A DNA stretch of 64,000 nt from Sphingobium sp. TKS (lineage in GTDB: Bacteria; Pseudomonadota; Alphaproteobacteria; Sphingomonadales; Sphingomonadaceae): NCBI RefSeq assembly GCF_001563265.1, contig NZ_CP005083.1:3661001-3725000 (forward strand), written 5' to 3'. Shown here piece by piece: positions 24,409 to 35,710 of this stretch (the first letter of the stretch is position 1; each line of letters begins with the position of its first letter). Position numbers and translations under genes: made by a program. The notes under the pieces are model-generated. The model had not been told where the DNA came from. It saw only the letters and a program-made list of their open reading frames with translations, and searched no databases.

Positions 24409-25062
24409 ATGATTCTCTATTACCACCCCCTCTCCTCCTATTGCTGGAAGGTGCTGATCGCCCTTTACGAGAATGGCACGGCGTTCGAACCGCGCATGCT
24501 GGAAGACCCGGCTGTCGCGGAAGCCTGGCTGGCGTTATGGCCGCTAGGGAAATTCCCCGTGCTGCGCGATGAGTCGCGGGACCGGACGATCGCGGAGACC
24601 AGCATCATCGTCGAATATCTGGGGCAGCATCGTCCGGGGCCGTTCCGCCCGATTCCCGACGATGCCGACGCCGCGCTGGAGGTGCGGCTGATGGACCGGC
24701 TGTTCGACAATTATGTGATGGCGCCGGTGCAGGCGATCGTCGGGGACAAGATTCGGCCCGAAGGGGTGGCGCGCGATGGCTATGCCGTGGGAGAGGCGCG
24801 GCGGATGCTGGGCAAGGCCTATGCGCTATTGGAAGCGCGGATGGCGGGGCGGCGATGGGCGGCGGGGGACGACTTCACGCTGGCTGATTGCGCGGCGGCG
24901 CCAGCGTTGTTCTATGCGGACAAGATCGAGCCGATGCGGGGCGGCTTTCCGGGGCTGGGCGCCTATCTGGAGCGGCTGGAGGCGCGGAAGAGCTTTGCGC
25001 GGGTGCTGCGGGAGAAGGAGCCGTGGTGGCATATGTTCCCGTTCGCGGATGAGGGGGCTTAG
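24409..25062 (+). CDS. Glutathione S-transferase family protein
   Basis: 217 residues. The N-terminal thioredoxin-like domain (ILYYHPLSSYCWKVLIALYE) contains SSYCWKV, the Ser/Cys position used for glutathione binding, then KFPVLRDES and AETSIIVEYL, the cis-Pro and Glu-Thr-Ser glutathione contacts. The C-terminal helical domain has FTLADCAAAPALFYAD. A GGAGAGGAG site precedes the ATG. Substrate unknown. Confidence 0.93.
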   Translation: MILYYHPLSSYCWKVLIALYENGTAFEPRMLEDPAVAEAWLALWPLGKFPVLRDESRDRTIAETSIIVEYLGQHRPGPFRPIPDDADAALEVRLMDRLFDNYVMAPVQAIVGDKIRPEGVARDGYAVGEARRMLGKAYALLEARMAGRRWAAGDDFTLADCAAAPALFYADKIEPMRGGFPGLGAYLERLEARKSFARVLREKEPWWHMFPFADEGA

Positions 25063-25211
25063 ACCCGCCAGGCGCGCGGGGCATGGCGGGAAACGCCCTC
25101 CCCGGCGCTCGGCTTCGTGCCGCCACTGGACTCGCGCGCGATTCCCTACTAGCCGCTGCCCTGCATGGACCCGCCGTGCAGAGGCGGGCCTTAGACTAGG
25201 GACCAGGGTAG

Positions 25212-26732
25212 ATGACCGTCATCAAGACCGCCGATCTGATCGAGAGCGTTGCCGATGCGCTCCAGTTCATCAGTTACTATCATCCGATGGATTATATTCG
25301 CGCGCTGGGCAAAGCCTATGACGCCGAAGCCAATCCGGCGGCCAAGGACGCCATCGCCCAGATCCTGACCAACAGCCGCATGTGCGCCGAAGGGCACCGC
25401 CCGATCTGCCAGGACACCGGCATCGTCAACGTCTTCATCAAATGGGGCATGGACTGCCGCCTGGACGACAACAGCCGCTCGATGCAGGACGTGGTCGATG
25501 AAGGCGTGCGCAAGGCCTATCTCAACCCGGAAAACCGCCTGCGCGCCTCGATCCTGAAGGATCCCGCGTTCAGCCGCGTCAATACGAAGGACAACACGCC
25601 CTGCGTGCTGAATGTCGAACTGGTGCCGGGCAACAAGGTGATCGTGGACGTCGCGGCCAAGGGCGGCGGCTCCGAGAACAAGACCAAGTTCAAGATGATG
25701 AACCCGAGCGACTCCATCGTCGACTGGGTGCTGGAAATGATCCCGCAAATGGGCGCGGGCTGGTGCCCTCCCGGCATGCTGGGCATCGGCATTGGCGGCA
25801 CCGCGGAAAAGGCCGTGGCGCTGGCCAAGGAATCGCTGATGGAGCCCATCGACATGGGTGAACTGAAAGCACGCGGGCCGCAGAACGAGATTGAGAAGCT
25901 GCGGATCGAGATTTTCGACAAGGTCAATGCGCTGGGCATCGGCGCGCAGGGTCTGGGCGGGCTTTCGACCATCCTGGACGTCAAGATCTACGACTATCCC
26001 TGCCATGCGGCGGGCAAGCCGGTGGCGATGATCCCCAACTGCGCGGCGACGCGTCACGCGCATTTCACGCTGGACGGTTCGGGTCCAGCCTATCTGGAGG
26101 CGCCGAAGATCAGCGAATGGCCGCAGGTCGATTGGAAGCCCAGCAAGGAAGCGATCCGCGTCGATCTCGACACGCTGACGCCCGAAGTGGTGCAGAGCTG
26201 GAAACATGGCGACCGACTGTTGCTGAACGGCAAGATGCTGACCGGGCGCGACGCGGCGCACAAGCGTATCCAGGACATGCTGGCCCGCGGCGAGGAGCTT
26301 CCGGTCGATTTCAAGGGCCGCGTGATCTACTATGTCGGCCCGGTCGATCCGGTGCGCGACGAAGTGGTCGGTCCGGCCGGTCCGACGACCGCGACCCGAA
26401 TGGACAAGTTCATGGACATGATGCTGGAACAGGGCTTGGCCGCCTGCGTCGGCAAGGCCGAGCGCGGTCCGGCGGCGACGGATTCGATCGCCAAGCATAA
26501 GAGCGCCTACCTCATGGCGGTCGGCGGCGCGGCCTATCTGGTGGCCCGCGCCATCAAGGCGGCCAAGGTGGTCGGCTTCGAGGATCTGGGCATGGAAGCG
26601 ATCTACGAGTTCGATGTGCAGGACATGCCCGTCACCGTCGCGGTCGATAGCGAAGGCCAGAATGTCCACCGCCTCGCCCCGCTGGTGTGGCAGGAAAAAA
26701 TCCGGAAGGAACATCTGCTCGAAGGCGCGTAA
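25212..26732 (+). CDS. Fumarate hydratase, class I (Fe-S)
   Basis: A 506-residue class I fumarase that interconverts fumarate and malate in the TCA cycle using a 4Fe-4S cluster. Cluster cysteines fit RPICQDTGIVN, IPNCAATRH and EQGLAACVGKAERG; the substrate-binding KSAYLMAVGGAAYL segment is near the C-terminus. Single-chain FumA/B type. It stands alone and is followed by a strong terminator. The 149 bp upstream hold no recognisable gene. Confidence 0.96.
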   Translation: MTVIKTADLIESVADALQFISYYHPMDYIRALGKAYDAEANPAAKDAIAQILTNSRMCAEGHRPICQDTGIVNVFIKWGMDCRLDDNSRSMQDVVDEGVRKAYLNPENRLRASILKDPAFSRVNTKDNTPCVLNVELVPGNKVIVDVAAKGGGSENKTKFKMMNPSDSIVDWVLEMIPQMGAGWCPPGMLGIGIGGTAEKAVALAKESLMEPIDMGELKARGPQNEIEKLRIEIFDKVNALGIGAQGLGGLSTILDVKIYDYPCHAAGKPVAMIPNCAATRHAHFTLDGSGPAYLEAPKISEWPQVDWKPSKEAIRVDLDTLTPEVVQSWKHGDRLLLNGKMLTGRDAAHKRIQDMLARGEELPVDFKGRVIYYVGPVDPVRDEVVGPAGPTTATRMDKFMDMMLEQGLAACVGKAERGPAATDSIAKHKSAYLMAVGGAAYLVARAIKAAKVVGFEDLGMEAIYEFDVQDMPVTVAVDSEGQNVHRLAPLVWQEKIRKEHLLEGA

Positions 26733-26759
26733 GCGTCTCTTTCCTTCATTTGGACAAGG

Positions 26760-26795
26760 ACGCGCCGCCCGGTCTTCCAGCGGCGCGTTTTTTTT
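26760..26795 (+). terminator. Rho-independent terminator of the fumarase gene
   Basis: Stem CGCGCCGC/GCGGCGCG with an 11-nt loop followed by eight T. It starts 28 nt after the fumarase stop. Confidence 0.92.
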
Positions 26796-26816
26796 GCAGC
26801 CCATTGAGTATCGATC

Positions 26817-27495
26817 ATGTCCTTTCCGATCTGGTTGCCCGCGACATTGCTGGCAGGCGGAGTGCAGGCCTGGCGGACCGCGGTGCAACGGCGAGTCAGC
26901 AAGGAACTGTCCGTCAATGCCGCCGGACTGGTGCGCTATCTCTATGGCCTACCCTTCGCGCTGATGCTGCTGGGCGGGGATCGGCTGCGGGGTGATGGGG
27001 GTCATGCTGTTGTCGACCGGCGGCAAGCGGGCAGGCTTCATCCGCGCCCTGGGGCAGCCGGCCGCGCTTTGCGGGATAGCGTCAGGCTTTTTCTTCGCGC
27101 TGGCCGCGATCGGCGTGCGGCGGGCGACGCAGCAAGTGGGCAGCAGCGATCCGATCCTCGCCGCCTTGATCGTGCTGGTGGTGACGGTCGTGCTGCAAAC
27201 GGGGATGCAGGGGGGCTATCTGCTGCTGCGCGAGCCGGAACAGATGCGCAAGGCGCTGCATAGCTGGCGGGTTTCGGGACAGGTCGGGCTGCTGTCCGCG
27301 CTCGGTTCGGCCTGCTGGTTCACCGGCTTTGCGACGGCGCCAGTCGCGCTGGTGCGGATCGTGGGACAGGTCGAGGTCGCCTTCACTTTGGGCTTTGGCC
27401 ATTTCTATCTGGGCGAGCGGATGGCGCGCAGCGAAGTCATGGGGCTGATGCTGGTGGCGGGCGGAGTCGTGCTGGCGCTGATGGGCGCGCTATAG
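26817..27495 (+). pseudogene. Broken DMT/EamA-type transporter
   Basis: The first about 58 codons read in one frame (MSFPIWLPATLLAGGVQAWR... LYGLPFALMLLGG). The rest reads in a different frame, from about 26978 to 27495 (IGCGVMGVMLLSTGGKRAGF... LVAGGVVLALMGAL). The join, near GGCGGGGATCGGCTGCGGGG, removes what in complete DMT transporters is about 80 residues spanning roughly helices 3-4, and shifts the frame by one. Each half is transporter-like with clear helices. An internal deletion of some 240 bp explains both, so the gene is probably inactive. Confidence 0.82.
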
Positions 27496-27550
27496 CGGTT
27501 CACCGCATCGATAACGCTTCTTTTACTATCGTCCGATAGCTCCCTTTACC

Positions 27551-28954
27551 GTGAGAAATCAGGCAAGAACCGAGACTGTCGCGCAAGCGGTGATGAAGGT
27601 GGCCAAGCTATCGGGCGACCTTGGCATCCGCACGCTCGATTTGCAGGCGGACATCAGTGAGCTGGCGGATCGCGTCACCCATCAGGCCCGCACGATCGAG
27701 GCGATCAGCGGCGCGGCGGCACAGCTTTCGGGCGACGGGGAAAGCGTGGCGCTGGCCGGACAGGATGCGCGGGAAAAGGCGGTCGCGGCGCGGAGCATCA
27801 TCGATGATTCCGGGCGGCAATTGTCCGACGCCAACGGCAATTTCGTCGACCTGATCGAGCGGGTCAGCAGCGTGCATGAGCGGCTGGACGGCTTTCGCGA
27901 GGCGCTCAAGACCGTGGCCCATGTCACCAGCGTGATCAGCGGAATCGCCAGCCAGACCAATTTGCTGGCGCTCAACGCCACCATCGAGGCGGCCCGCGCG
28001 GGCGACGCCGGGCGCGGCTTTGCCGTGGTCGCCGCCGAGGTCAAGAAGCTGGCGCAGGAAACCGCCGCCGCCACCCAGACCATCGACCAGTCGATCGGCG
28101 CGCTGACCGGCGAGGCGGGCAAAATGCTGGAGGGCATCGTCCATGGCGCGGAAACCGCCCGCACCGCGCTCAACGACACCAAGAATATCGAACTGCTGGT
28201 CGAACGGCTGAGCGCGTTGATGCAGGATCTGTCCAGCAACAGCGAGACCGTGGCGGAACGCATCGCCTCCATCGTCGGATCGGCGGGCGAGATACGCGGC
28301 GGGCTGGCGGCGCTGGCGAGCACCTCCACCGACAATGCGGGGGGCTTGCAAAGGCTGTCGGGCCGCATTTCCACCGCCAGCGACGACACGAACCAACTGC
28401 TGCAACTGGTGGCGGAAAGCGGCGTCGAGATACCCGATTCGCCCTATATCGATTTCTGCCTGGACGCCGCGCAAACGGTGAGCGATGCGCTGGAACATGC
28501 CATTGTCGAAGGCCGCCTGACGGAACGCGACCTGTTCAGCGAAATCTATACGCCGATCCCCGGCACGCAACCGGCGCAATATAGCCATCCGGTGCAGCCC
28601 GTGCTGATTCCCCCGGCGCGGGTGCAGCAGGAACGGGCGCGTGGCTTTCCGGGGCTGTTCGGCATGACCTTCACCGACCGCAACAGCTTCGGCGCGGTCG
28701 CCATGCCGGAACGGTCGCATCCGCAGCGGCCGGGCGATGATAATTGGAACTTCGAATATTCGCGCCAGGGGCTGATCTTCGATTATCCCGACACGCGTGA
28801 GCAATGCAAGATTACCCAGCCCTTCTGCATCAAGGCCTATCGGCGGCTGAATGCCGCAGGCGAGGTCATCCTGCTAAAGCAGGTGATCGCCTCCATCCAC
28901 GTGCGCGGACGGCATTGGGGGATTTTACAGATGGCCTATCAGGATCAGGGATAA
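27551..28954 (+). CDS. Soluble methyl-accepting-chemotaxis-like protein with C-terminal sensor region
   Basis: 467 residues with no transmembrane helix. Residues 1-300 form a long coiled coil with the MCP hairpin tip: [35 protein letters not shown] near 135-170, the CheA/CheW-contact region. Residues 300-467 form a separate domain ([18 protein letters not shown] ... [17 protein letters not shown]) with two cysteines near [16 protein letters not shown]. The sensor is thus placed after the signalling domain. Start is GTG 27551 with a weak ribosome binding site; ATG 27593 is an alternative. No che genes are nearby. Confidence 0.88.
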   Translation: MRNQARTETVAQAVMKVAKLSGDLGIRTLDLQADISELADRVTHQARTIEAISGAAAQLSGDGESVALAGQDAREKAVAARSIIDDSGRQLSDANGNFVDLIERVSSVHERLDGFREALKTVAHVTSVISGIASQTNLLALNATIEAARAGDAGRGFAVVAAEVKKLAQETAAATQTIDQSIGALTGEAGKMLEGIVHGAETARTALNDTKNIELLVERLSALMQDLSSNSETVAERIASIVGSAGEIRGGLAALASTSTDNAGGLQRLSGRISTASDDTNQLLQLVAESGVEIPDSPYIDFCLDAAQTVSDALEHAIVEGRLTERDLFSEIYTPIPGTQPAQYSHPVQPVLIPPARVQQERARGFPGLFGMTFTDRNSFGAVAMPERSHPQRPGDDNWNFEYSRQGLIFDYPDTREQCKITQPFCIKAYRRLNAAGEVILLKQVIASIHVRGRHWGILQMAYQDQG

Positions 28955-29013
28955 GCGAGATTGCTGCTTGGCCTGATCGGGCTGGAAGTGGTCAATTGCA
29001 GATATTACAGGTT

Positions 29014-29092
29014 GTCATCCCAGCGAAAGCTGGGACCGCGTGAGGCTAGGCCGTACCCTATCGCCTGAGATCCCAGCTTTCGCTGGGATGAC
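29014..29092. repeat. Paired REP-like inverted repeat
   Basis: A 22-bp arm at 29014-29035 (GTCATCCCAGCGAAAGCTGG...) is repeated perfectly in inverse at 29071-29092. Each arm contains its own hairpin CCCAGC-GAAA-GCTGGG with a GNRA-type loop. This fits a bacterial REP pair (BIME-like). No REP-associated transposase is in the window. Confidence 0.8.
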
Positions 29093-29222
29093 GGAAATGA
29101 TGTCGGCTTCCCACCCAAATCCGACATCCATCGCATTTACGATAGAGAGCAATCCGCTCTCAACTCTTGCCGACGCTCCGAACCGCGCTATGTCCCTCCC
29201 CGTCATCATAGCGGGAGACGGC

Positions 29223-30443
29223 ATGGGCCGCATCGTCGGGAAAATCGTGAAGGGCTTGGGCGCTGCGTTGCTGTTTCTGGCGGTCGCCCTGTGCCTGGCA
29301 GTGACCATCGTTCCGCCCTTTCTCGACCGCATCTATTATGAAGGGCCGGTCAGTCGCCATTATGACGGCGCGCATTTCTTCAATCCCGATGGGGAAATCC
29401 GGTTTCCCGCGCCGCCGGGCAGCAACCGACAAGGCTTCATCGCACGCTGGCTGATGGGGCGGGACGACCGCCCCTCATGGCCCGACATGGTGGCGGTCAA
29501 GCCCTCGCGCCCACCCGCCTTCGCCGCGCCCAAGGGGATGATGGCGACCTGGGTGGGGCATGCCACCGTGCTGGTGCAGGCGGCGGGCCTCAATATCCTG
29601 ACCGATCCGATCTGGTCGGACCATGCCAGCCCCTTTCCCCCGCTGGGGCCGAAGCGGGTGGCGCGGCCGGGGGTGCGCTTCGACAATCTGCCGAAGATCG
29701 ACCTCATCCTCATCAGCCACAATCATTATGACCATATGGACATCCCCACGCTGAAAAGACTGTGGGAGCGGGACCGGCCCAAGATCATCACGAGCCTGGG
29801 CAACGACGCGATCCTGAAGGCCAACGGCATCCCGTCGATGGCGCTCGACTGGGGGCAGTCGGTGAGCGGCGCGGCGCTGAACGGCCTGGGCAGCGACACG
29901 GTGATCCAGTGCGAGAATTACGAGCATTGCCCGGATTATCGCGTCCATGTGCTGCGCAACCATCATTGGAGCAGCCGCTGGAACACGGACCGCAGCCGGG
30001 CGCTCTGGTCGAGTTTCTTCATCAGCACGCGGGCGGGGAACATCTTCTTCGCAGGCGACACCGGCGCGGGAGACATGGCCTGGCCGGAAGAAGCGGCGCG
30101 GCTGGGGCCGATAAGGCTGGCGATGATCCCGATCGGGGCGTTCCGTTTCTATCCGGGGCAGATGCAGTCGGATTCGCATATCGGACCGGAACAGGCGGTG
30201 CGGGTGTTCGAAAAGCTCAAGGCCTCGACCGCGATTCCCATCCATTGGGGGACGTTCCGCCTGTCCTATGAGAAACGGGATACCCCGCCGAAGATGCTGG
30301 AACTCTATCTGCGTTGCGCCGGGATCGAACGGAAACGCTTCGCGCCGCTCAGGATCGGACAGTCGATCCTGGTGCCGGGCTATGCGCCGGTGCCGCGTGG
30401 GGCGAAAAGCTGTGACCGGCGGGCTATCGCAGCGCTGGAATGA
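29223..30443 (+). CDS. NAPE-PLD-like MBL-fold hydrolase, membrane anchored
   Basis: About 406 residues. An N-terminal transmembrane helix or signal anchor (GLGAALLFLAVALCLAVTIV) is followed by a metallo-beta-lactamase fold. The zinc motif is SHNHYDHMD near residue 165, with FFAGDTGAGDMAW and IPIHWGTFRLS supplying later ligands. This matches the N-acyl-phosphatidylethanolamine phospholipase D-like/UlaG-type branch, so a phospholipid substrate is possible. ATG 29223 has GGGAG upstream; an in-frame ATG at 29040 lies within the REP-like repeat. Confidence 0.9.
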   Translation: MGRIVGKIVKGLGAALLFLAVALCLAVTIVPPFLDRIYYEGPVSRHYDGAHFFNPDGEIRFPAPPGSNRQGFIARWLMGRDDRPSWPDMVAVKPSRPPAFAAPKGMMATWVGHATVLVQAAGLNILTDPIWSDHASPFPPLGPKRVARPGVRFDNLPKIDLILISHNHYDHMDIPTLKRLWERDRPKIITSLGNDAILKANGIPSMALDWGQSVSGAALNGLGSDTVIQCENYEHCPDYRVHVLRNHHWSSRWNTDRSRALWSSFFISTRAGNIFFAGDTGAGDMAWPEEAARLGPIRLAMIPIGAFRFYPGQMQSDSHIGPEQAVRVFEKLKASTAIPIHWGTFRLSYEKRDTPPKMLELYLRCAGIERKRFAPLRIGQSILVPGYAPVPRGAKSCDRRAIAALE

Positions 30444-30505
30444 TGAAGACGCCGGGCGGTTTCGGCCAATTGCGGACGTTGCGCAGGCCCACTTCCCAAT
30501 AGCTG

Positions 30506-30979
30506 TCAGGCTGGCCCCTTGGCCTTCATCATGGCACGGAAATTATCCATCCTCGTCGCGGCAAGATATTCGGCCTGCATCTCCTGCGTCAGCAGTTCGA
30601 CCATCTGGCGGCCCTCGATCCACAATTCGATGACGCCGAAGCCGCCGCCCCGCTTGCGATATTTGGCGGGCCAGCCTTCGCGGGATGCGATCGCCATCAC
30701 CTCCGCCTCGCTGAGCGGCGTGGCGATGGCGGCATGGGTGGCGGTGTAGCCGGTCTGCTCCGTCCGCTCGCCAAAGCTGTCGGCATCACCCTCCGCCTCG
30801 CGCAGCACCGTGCCCAGCGGATAGATTTCTATCGCCGTGCCGCGATCGTCTCCGGCCACGGCGATCCAGCTTCCCGGTGTGACCGGCGGAAAGGGAAAGG
30901 CCTCCCCGCGCCAGAATTCAGCGATGATCTGCGCCACATGGCGCGGGTCATGAGCGGCGATCGACAGATGGAACAGCAT
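30506..30979 (-). CDS. Conserved hypothetical protein (VOC-like fold suspected)
   Basis: 157 residues beginning MLFHLSIAAHDPRHVAQIIAEF, a pattern seen at the start of glyoxalase/VOC-like domains. It contains WIAVAGDDRGTAIEIYPLG and ends with VIELWIEGRQMVELLTQEMQAEYL. The ATG at 30979 has AGGAG 7 nt upstream. No metal ligands are firmly identifiable and no function is assigned. Confidence 0.7.
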   Translation of the reverse strand: MLFHLSIAAHDPRHVAQIIAEFWRGEAFPFPPVTPGSWIAVAGDDRGTAIEIYPLGTVLREAEGDADSFGERTEQTGYTATHAAIATPLSEAEVMAIASREGWPAKYRKRGGGFGVIELWIEGRQMVELLTQEMQAEYLAATRMDNFRAMMKAKGPA

Positions 30980-31095
30980 GATGCGACTCCTCTCCCCCAC
31001 AGGATGGATACAGGGACGACCATGGCATAAAGAGGCCGCGCCGGATTGGAGATTTCGGACCGGGCCTGCCGCGAGGGCGGACCCGGCCGGAACCA

Positions 31096-31593
31096 TCAGG
31101 CCTTGGTGCATTCCCCGGCGCGCTTGCCGGTGACGTCATGGGTGGTGCGCAGGACGGGGCTCCCGCCCTCCGTCTTGGTCATGGTGCTGCCCAGGGTCAG
31201 CGTGTCGGCGGTGAAATTGCCCTCCAGCACGATTTCGGAAGTGCCCTTGCCCGAGGTGCAGGCGAGCGTCGCGATCAACCGGCCCTTGCGGACCAGCTTG
31301 TCCTTGTAGGTGCAGTTCTTGCCTTCCGCCCCCGCGAGCGCATTGGCGTCGGGCACGCCCGCCGCATCGACGGCGATGCAGGCCTTGTCCTCGCTGACTT
31401 GCTTCAGTGCGGCCTGATATTCGGCCGGGGTGACGGTGGGGGTGTTGTAGCCGGTGGTCTTGCGGGTCAGCGTCCATTCGCCCGCCTTCATGACGATCGG
31501 CGCTTCGGCGGCTTCGGGCGCGGGTTCCGGCTTGCTGCCACAAGCGGCCAAGCCAAGAGCGAGCGGCAACGCCGCCAACGCAACTTTCTGCAT
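31096..31593 (-). CDS. DUF3617-type lipoprotein
   Basis: 165 residues with a lipoprotein signal (ALPLALGLAAC, acylated Cys18). The mature domain, MKAGEWTLTRKTTGYN... EDKACIAVDAAG ... KNCTYKDKLVRKG, matches DUF3617, a family of small periplasmic proteins abundant in sphingomonads. Paired cysteines may form a disulfide. Function unknown. It is close to a second DUF3617 lipoprotein at 32053-32589. Confidence 0.85.
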   Translation of the reverse strand: MQKVALAALPLALGLAACGSKPEPAPEAAEAPIVMKAGEWTLTRKTTGYNTPTVTPAEYQAALKQVSEDKACIAVDAAGVPDANALAGAEGKNCTYKDKLVRKGRLIATLACTSGKGTSEIVLEGNFTADTLTLGSTMTKTEGGSPVLRTTHDVTGKRAGECTKA

Positions 31594-31620
31594 ATCCTCT
31601 CCCCTGTTCTCGCTGGTTCA

Positions 31621-31665
31621 CGCATTTTGCGAGCCGTCGGCCATTCCTGCCGACTTCAAAATGCT
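31621..31665. repeat. 45-bp palindromic repeat, copy 1
   Basis: CGCATTTTGCGAGCCGTCGG... ends with GCCGACTTCAAAATGCT: GCATTTTG pairs with CAAAATGC and GTCGGC with GCCGAC, forming a hairpin. A near-identical direct copy lies at 31736-31780. Confidence 0.8.
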
Positions 31666-31735
31666 TTGGCGGAACGGCGTGAGGCTCGCGCCAAGTCGCG
31701 CAAAGCGCAAGAGGAATTTGCTGGAGCCTGTTTCC

Positions 31736-31780
31736 CGCATTTTGCGAGCCGTCGGCCATGCTGGCCGACTTCAAAATGCT
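31736..31780. repeat. 45-bp palindromic repeat, copy 2
   Basis: Direct copy of 31621-31665, differing only in the central bases (CCATGCTGGCC instead of CCATTCCTGCC). The second version completes the inner palindrome. It ends exactly at the stop codon of the HNH gene. Confidence 0.8.
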
Positions 31781-32056
31781 CTATCGCTTCTTATAAGTGG
31801 GGGCGTGGAAGTCGGGCGGCTTGGTGGCGACCCAGGCAAGAAAGCGGGCCAGTTCGGGATGGGCGCGCAAGGCGGCGGCATCGCCATAGGCGCGCGCGAG
31901 CTCCGCATTGCCGAGGTGCGCGTGGATGGCGCGATGGCAGATCGGGTGGACGGGCGCCATGTCCCGCCCGCCTTTGCTTTTGGGCACCGGATGATGCCAT
32001 TCGACGCGGTGGCCCAGCGCGCGGCCGCAAAGCCAGCAAGCCGGGCTTTCGCTCAT
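31781..32056 (-). CDS. HNH endonuclease-type protein
   Basis: 91 residues. CWLCGRALG supplies two zinc cysteines, VEWHHPVPKSKGGRD the catalytic His-His, and MAPVHPICHRAIHAHL the Asn/His end of the HNH motif, so the beta-beta-alpha metal nuclease fold is complete. ATG 32056 overlaps the stop of the upstream DUF3617 lipoprotein (ATGA), indicating coupling. Related HNH proteins may be restriction-like or housekeeping nucleases; no phage genes are present. Confidence 0.85.
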   Translation of the reverse strand: MSESPACWLCGRALGHRVEWHHPVPKSKGGRDMAPVHPICHRAIHAHLGNAELARAYGDAAALRAHPELARFLAWVATKPPDFHAPTYKKR

Positions 32057-32589
32057 TTCGCCGCGCAGGTCGTGCTGATCCACTTGCCGGACGTCTTGGC
32101 CTTCATGCTCATGTTCATGCCGTTGGGCGCGCCGGTCATCTTCATGTCCATATGCATTTCATAGCTTTCGGGCGCATAATCGCCGGACATGACGGCGTTC
32201 ATCGTGCCGCCCTGCGACTTGCAGCTTATCTCACCCTTCACCGATCCGCCGCTGGCGTCGAAGCCCTTATAGGTGCAGTCCTTATTCTCCTGGCCGGAGA
32301 ACATCTTGCCGCTGGGATTGGCCGCCTCTTCGGGCGAGACGCAATATTTGATCGAGGTGCGGCTCATCATCTTCTTCATCTGCTCTTTCATCTGAGCGCC
32401 GCCACCGGGCATGTTCGGCATGTCGATATCTTCCAGCTCATAGGTGCCCTCCCACTGACCAGGCTTGAGCTGGACCTTCTGAACCTCCTGGCGGACCTCT
32501 TCCTTGGTCTGCGGCTGGCCGGACGGTTTTTCGCCGCAGCCCGCCAGCAAAGCCGTTGCTCCCATCAGGCCCAGAACCGTTTTGCGCAT
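32053..32589 (-). CDS. DUF3617 lipoprotein
   Basis: 178 residues with a lipobox (GATALLAGC). The mature part contains [23 protein letters not shown] and a Met-rich stretch ([25 protein letters not shown]), ending with a Cys in TTCAAK. DUF3617 by domain layout. The Met richness could bind metal, as an inference only. The start at 32589 has GGAGG; it is divergent from uvrB with a 52-bp gap. Confidence 0.87.
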   Translation of the reverse strand: MRKTVLGLMGATALLAGCGEKPSGQPQTKEEVRQEVQKVQLKPGQWEGTYELEDIDMPNMPGGGAQMKEQMKKMMSRTSIKYCVSPEEAANPSGKMFSGQENKDCTYKGFDASGGSVKGEISCKSQGGTMNAVMSGDYAPESYEMHMDMKMTGAPNGMNMSMKAKTSGKWISTTCAAK

Positions 32590-32641
32590 GGATAATCCTC
32601 CCTGTTGCACCCCGCTTGGGGCGGGACCATATCAAGGCGCG

Positions 32642-34825
<2,184 letters not shown>

Positions 34826-34965
34826 AGGCCATAGGAGCCCCCGCACGCGAGTAACATGACTGGGATGGGTGGATTTCGGAAAGTCGGATTCGCGGTCGGC
34901 AGGATAAATAGCCGACATCGAATTGAGATGTATCTACCGCGCGTTCAAGGTGATAGCATCAATGA

Positions 34966-35190
34966 ATGGCTGACTGGTTGGGTCCTGCACTTTCTGGAAT
35001 ATTCGAACTGGCTGGTTCGTTAATTCCTACAAGAAGAGGCGATCCCTTTTTCCGATCTGCACCACTTTGGAAACGTATTTCGGTTCTGATTTTGGTAGGC
35101 ATATTTGCAGCCTTGGGATCGGTTTTAGTTTCTTATTTGATTTTCGCGTTTCTGGCTTTCATCTTAAAAGCGTTAGGCGTCGGAACTTAG
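34966..35190 (+). CDS. Small hydrophobic membrane protein
   Basis: 74 residues with one or two transmembrane segments in the second half (ISVLILVGIFAALGSVLVSYLIFAFLAFIL). The surrounding DNA is noticeably poorer in GC than the window average, with TTT/ATT codons rare elsewhere. No family recognised. An AAGGTGAT sequence precedes the ATG at some distance. Confidence 0.5.
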   Translation: MADWLGPALSGIFELAGSLIPTRRGDPFFRSAPLWKRISVLILVGIFAALGSVLVSYLIFAFLAFILKALGVGT

Positions 35191-35453
35191 AGATCAGCCC
35201 ATGTCGTCCGTCGCTATTGCGGAATGGCCGTTTTAGGGACAGAAACGAGAAGCTGCCGAGCCGGTCCTAGAAAGGAAAAATTGGAGCCTAAGAGGCAACA
35301 AATGGTCGTCTGCTGCCCTGCCGATAAGCGAGCTTGGCGTTGCCGAAAACACGGGGTGCCGCGCCGATAGCTGGGGGCACGGAAATCAAGTGTTTTTCGT
35401 CAGCGTCCGCTTAAAGGTACAGCATGAAACTTACAGATGATCGGCTGTGATCG
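35191..35453. other. Non-coding stretch between small membrane genes
   Basis: I see no gene, repeat pair or terminator here. Composition is mixed and less GC-rich than flanking housekeeping genes. Confidence 0.5.
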
Positions 35454-35666
35454 TTAGTGCCGCCTCGCCGTTGGTGCGAACCTAAGCAAGATCAATCCCG
35501 CTAATACTAACAGGCCGATCACCTGCTTTTCGTATCCAGCGAACAGGCGCCAACCCGCATATTCACTGCAAACGGCAGCAAGGAGTACCGCCACAAAAAC
35601 GCCTGCAATGAGCCGATCACGTAAATTTGGCGGGCGAGGATGCCATTCGTATTGAGGGTCGCTCAT
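35454..35666 (-). CDS. Small two-helix membrane protein
   Basis: 70 residues: N-terminal hydrophilic segment MSDPQYEWHPRPPNLRDR, then two predicted helices (LIAGVFVAVLLAAVC and QVIGLLVLAGLILLRF) and a basic tail. ATG 35666 is preferred; 35702 would add 12 residues. Likely co-transcribed with the gene 44 bp upstream. Unknown function. Confidence 0.5.
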   Translation of the reverse strand: MSDPQYEWHPRPPNLRDRLIAGVFVAVLLAAVCSEYAGWRLFAGYEKQVIGLLVLAGLILLRFAPTARRH

Positions 35667-35710
35667 GGCGGTGAATTTGCTGTAATGCATCAGACGACGC
35701 AACGCCTAAT

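Noticed and set aside
25063..25211. Gap before the fumarase considered as an RNA gene
   Set aside because: GC-rich with scattered small palindromes but no conserved fold or terminator; not enough to call.
31621..31780. Direct repeats considered as a CRISPR array
   Set aside because: Only two copies, internally palindromic and with an interval that is far too long; no cas genes.
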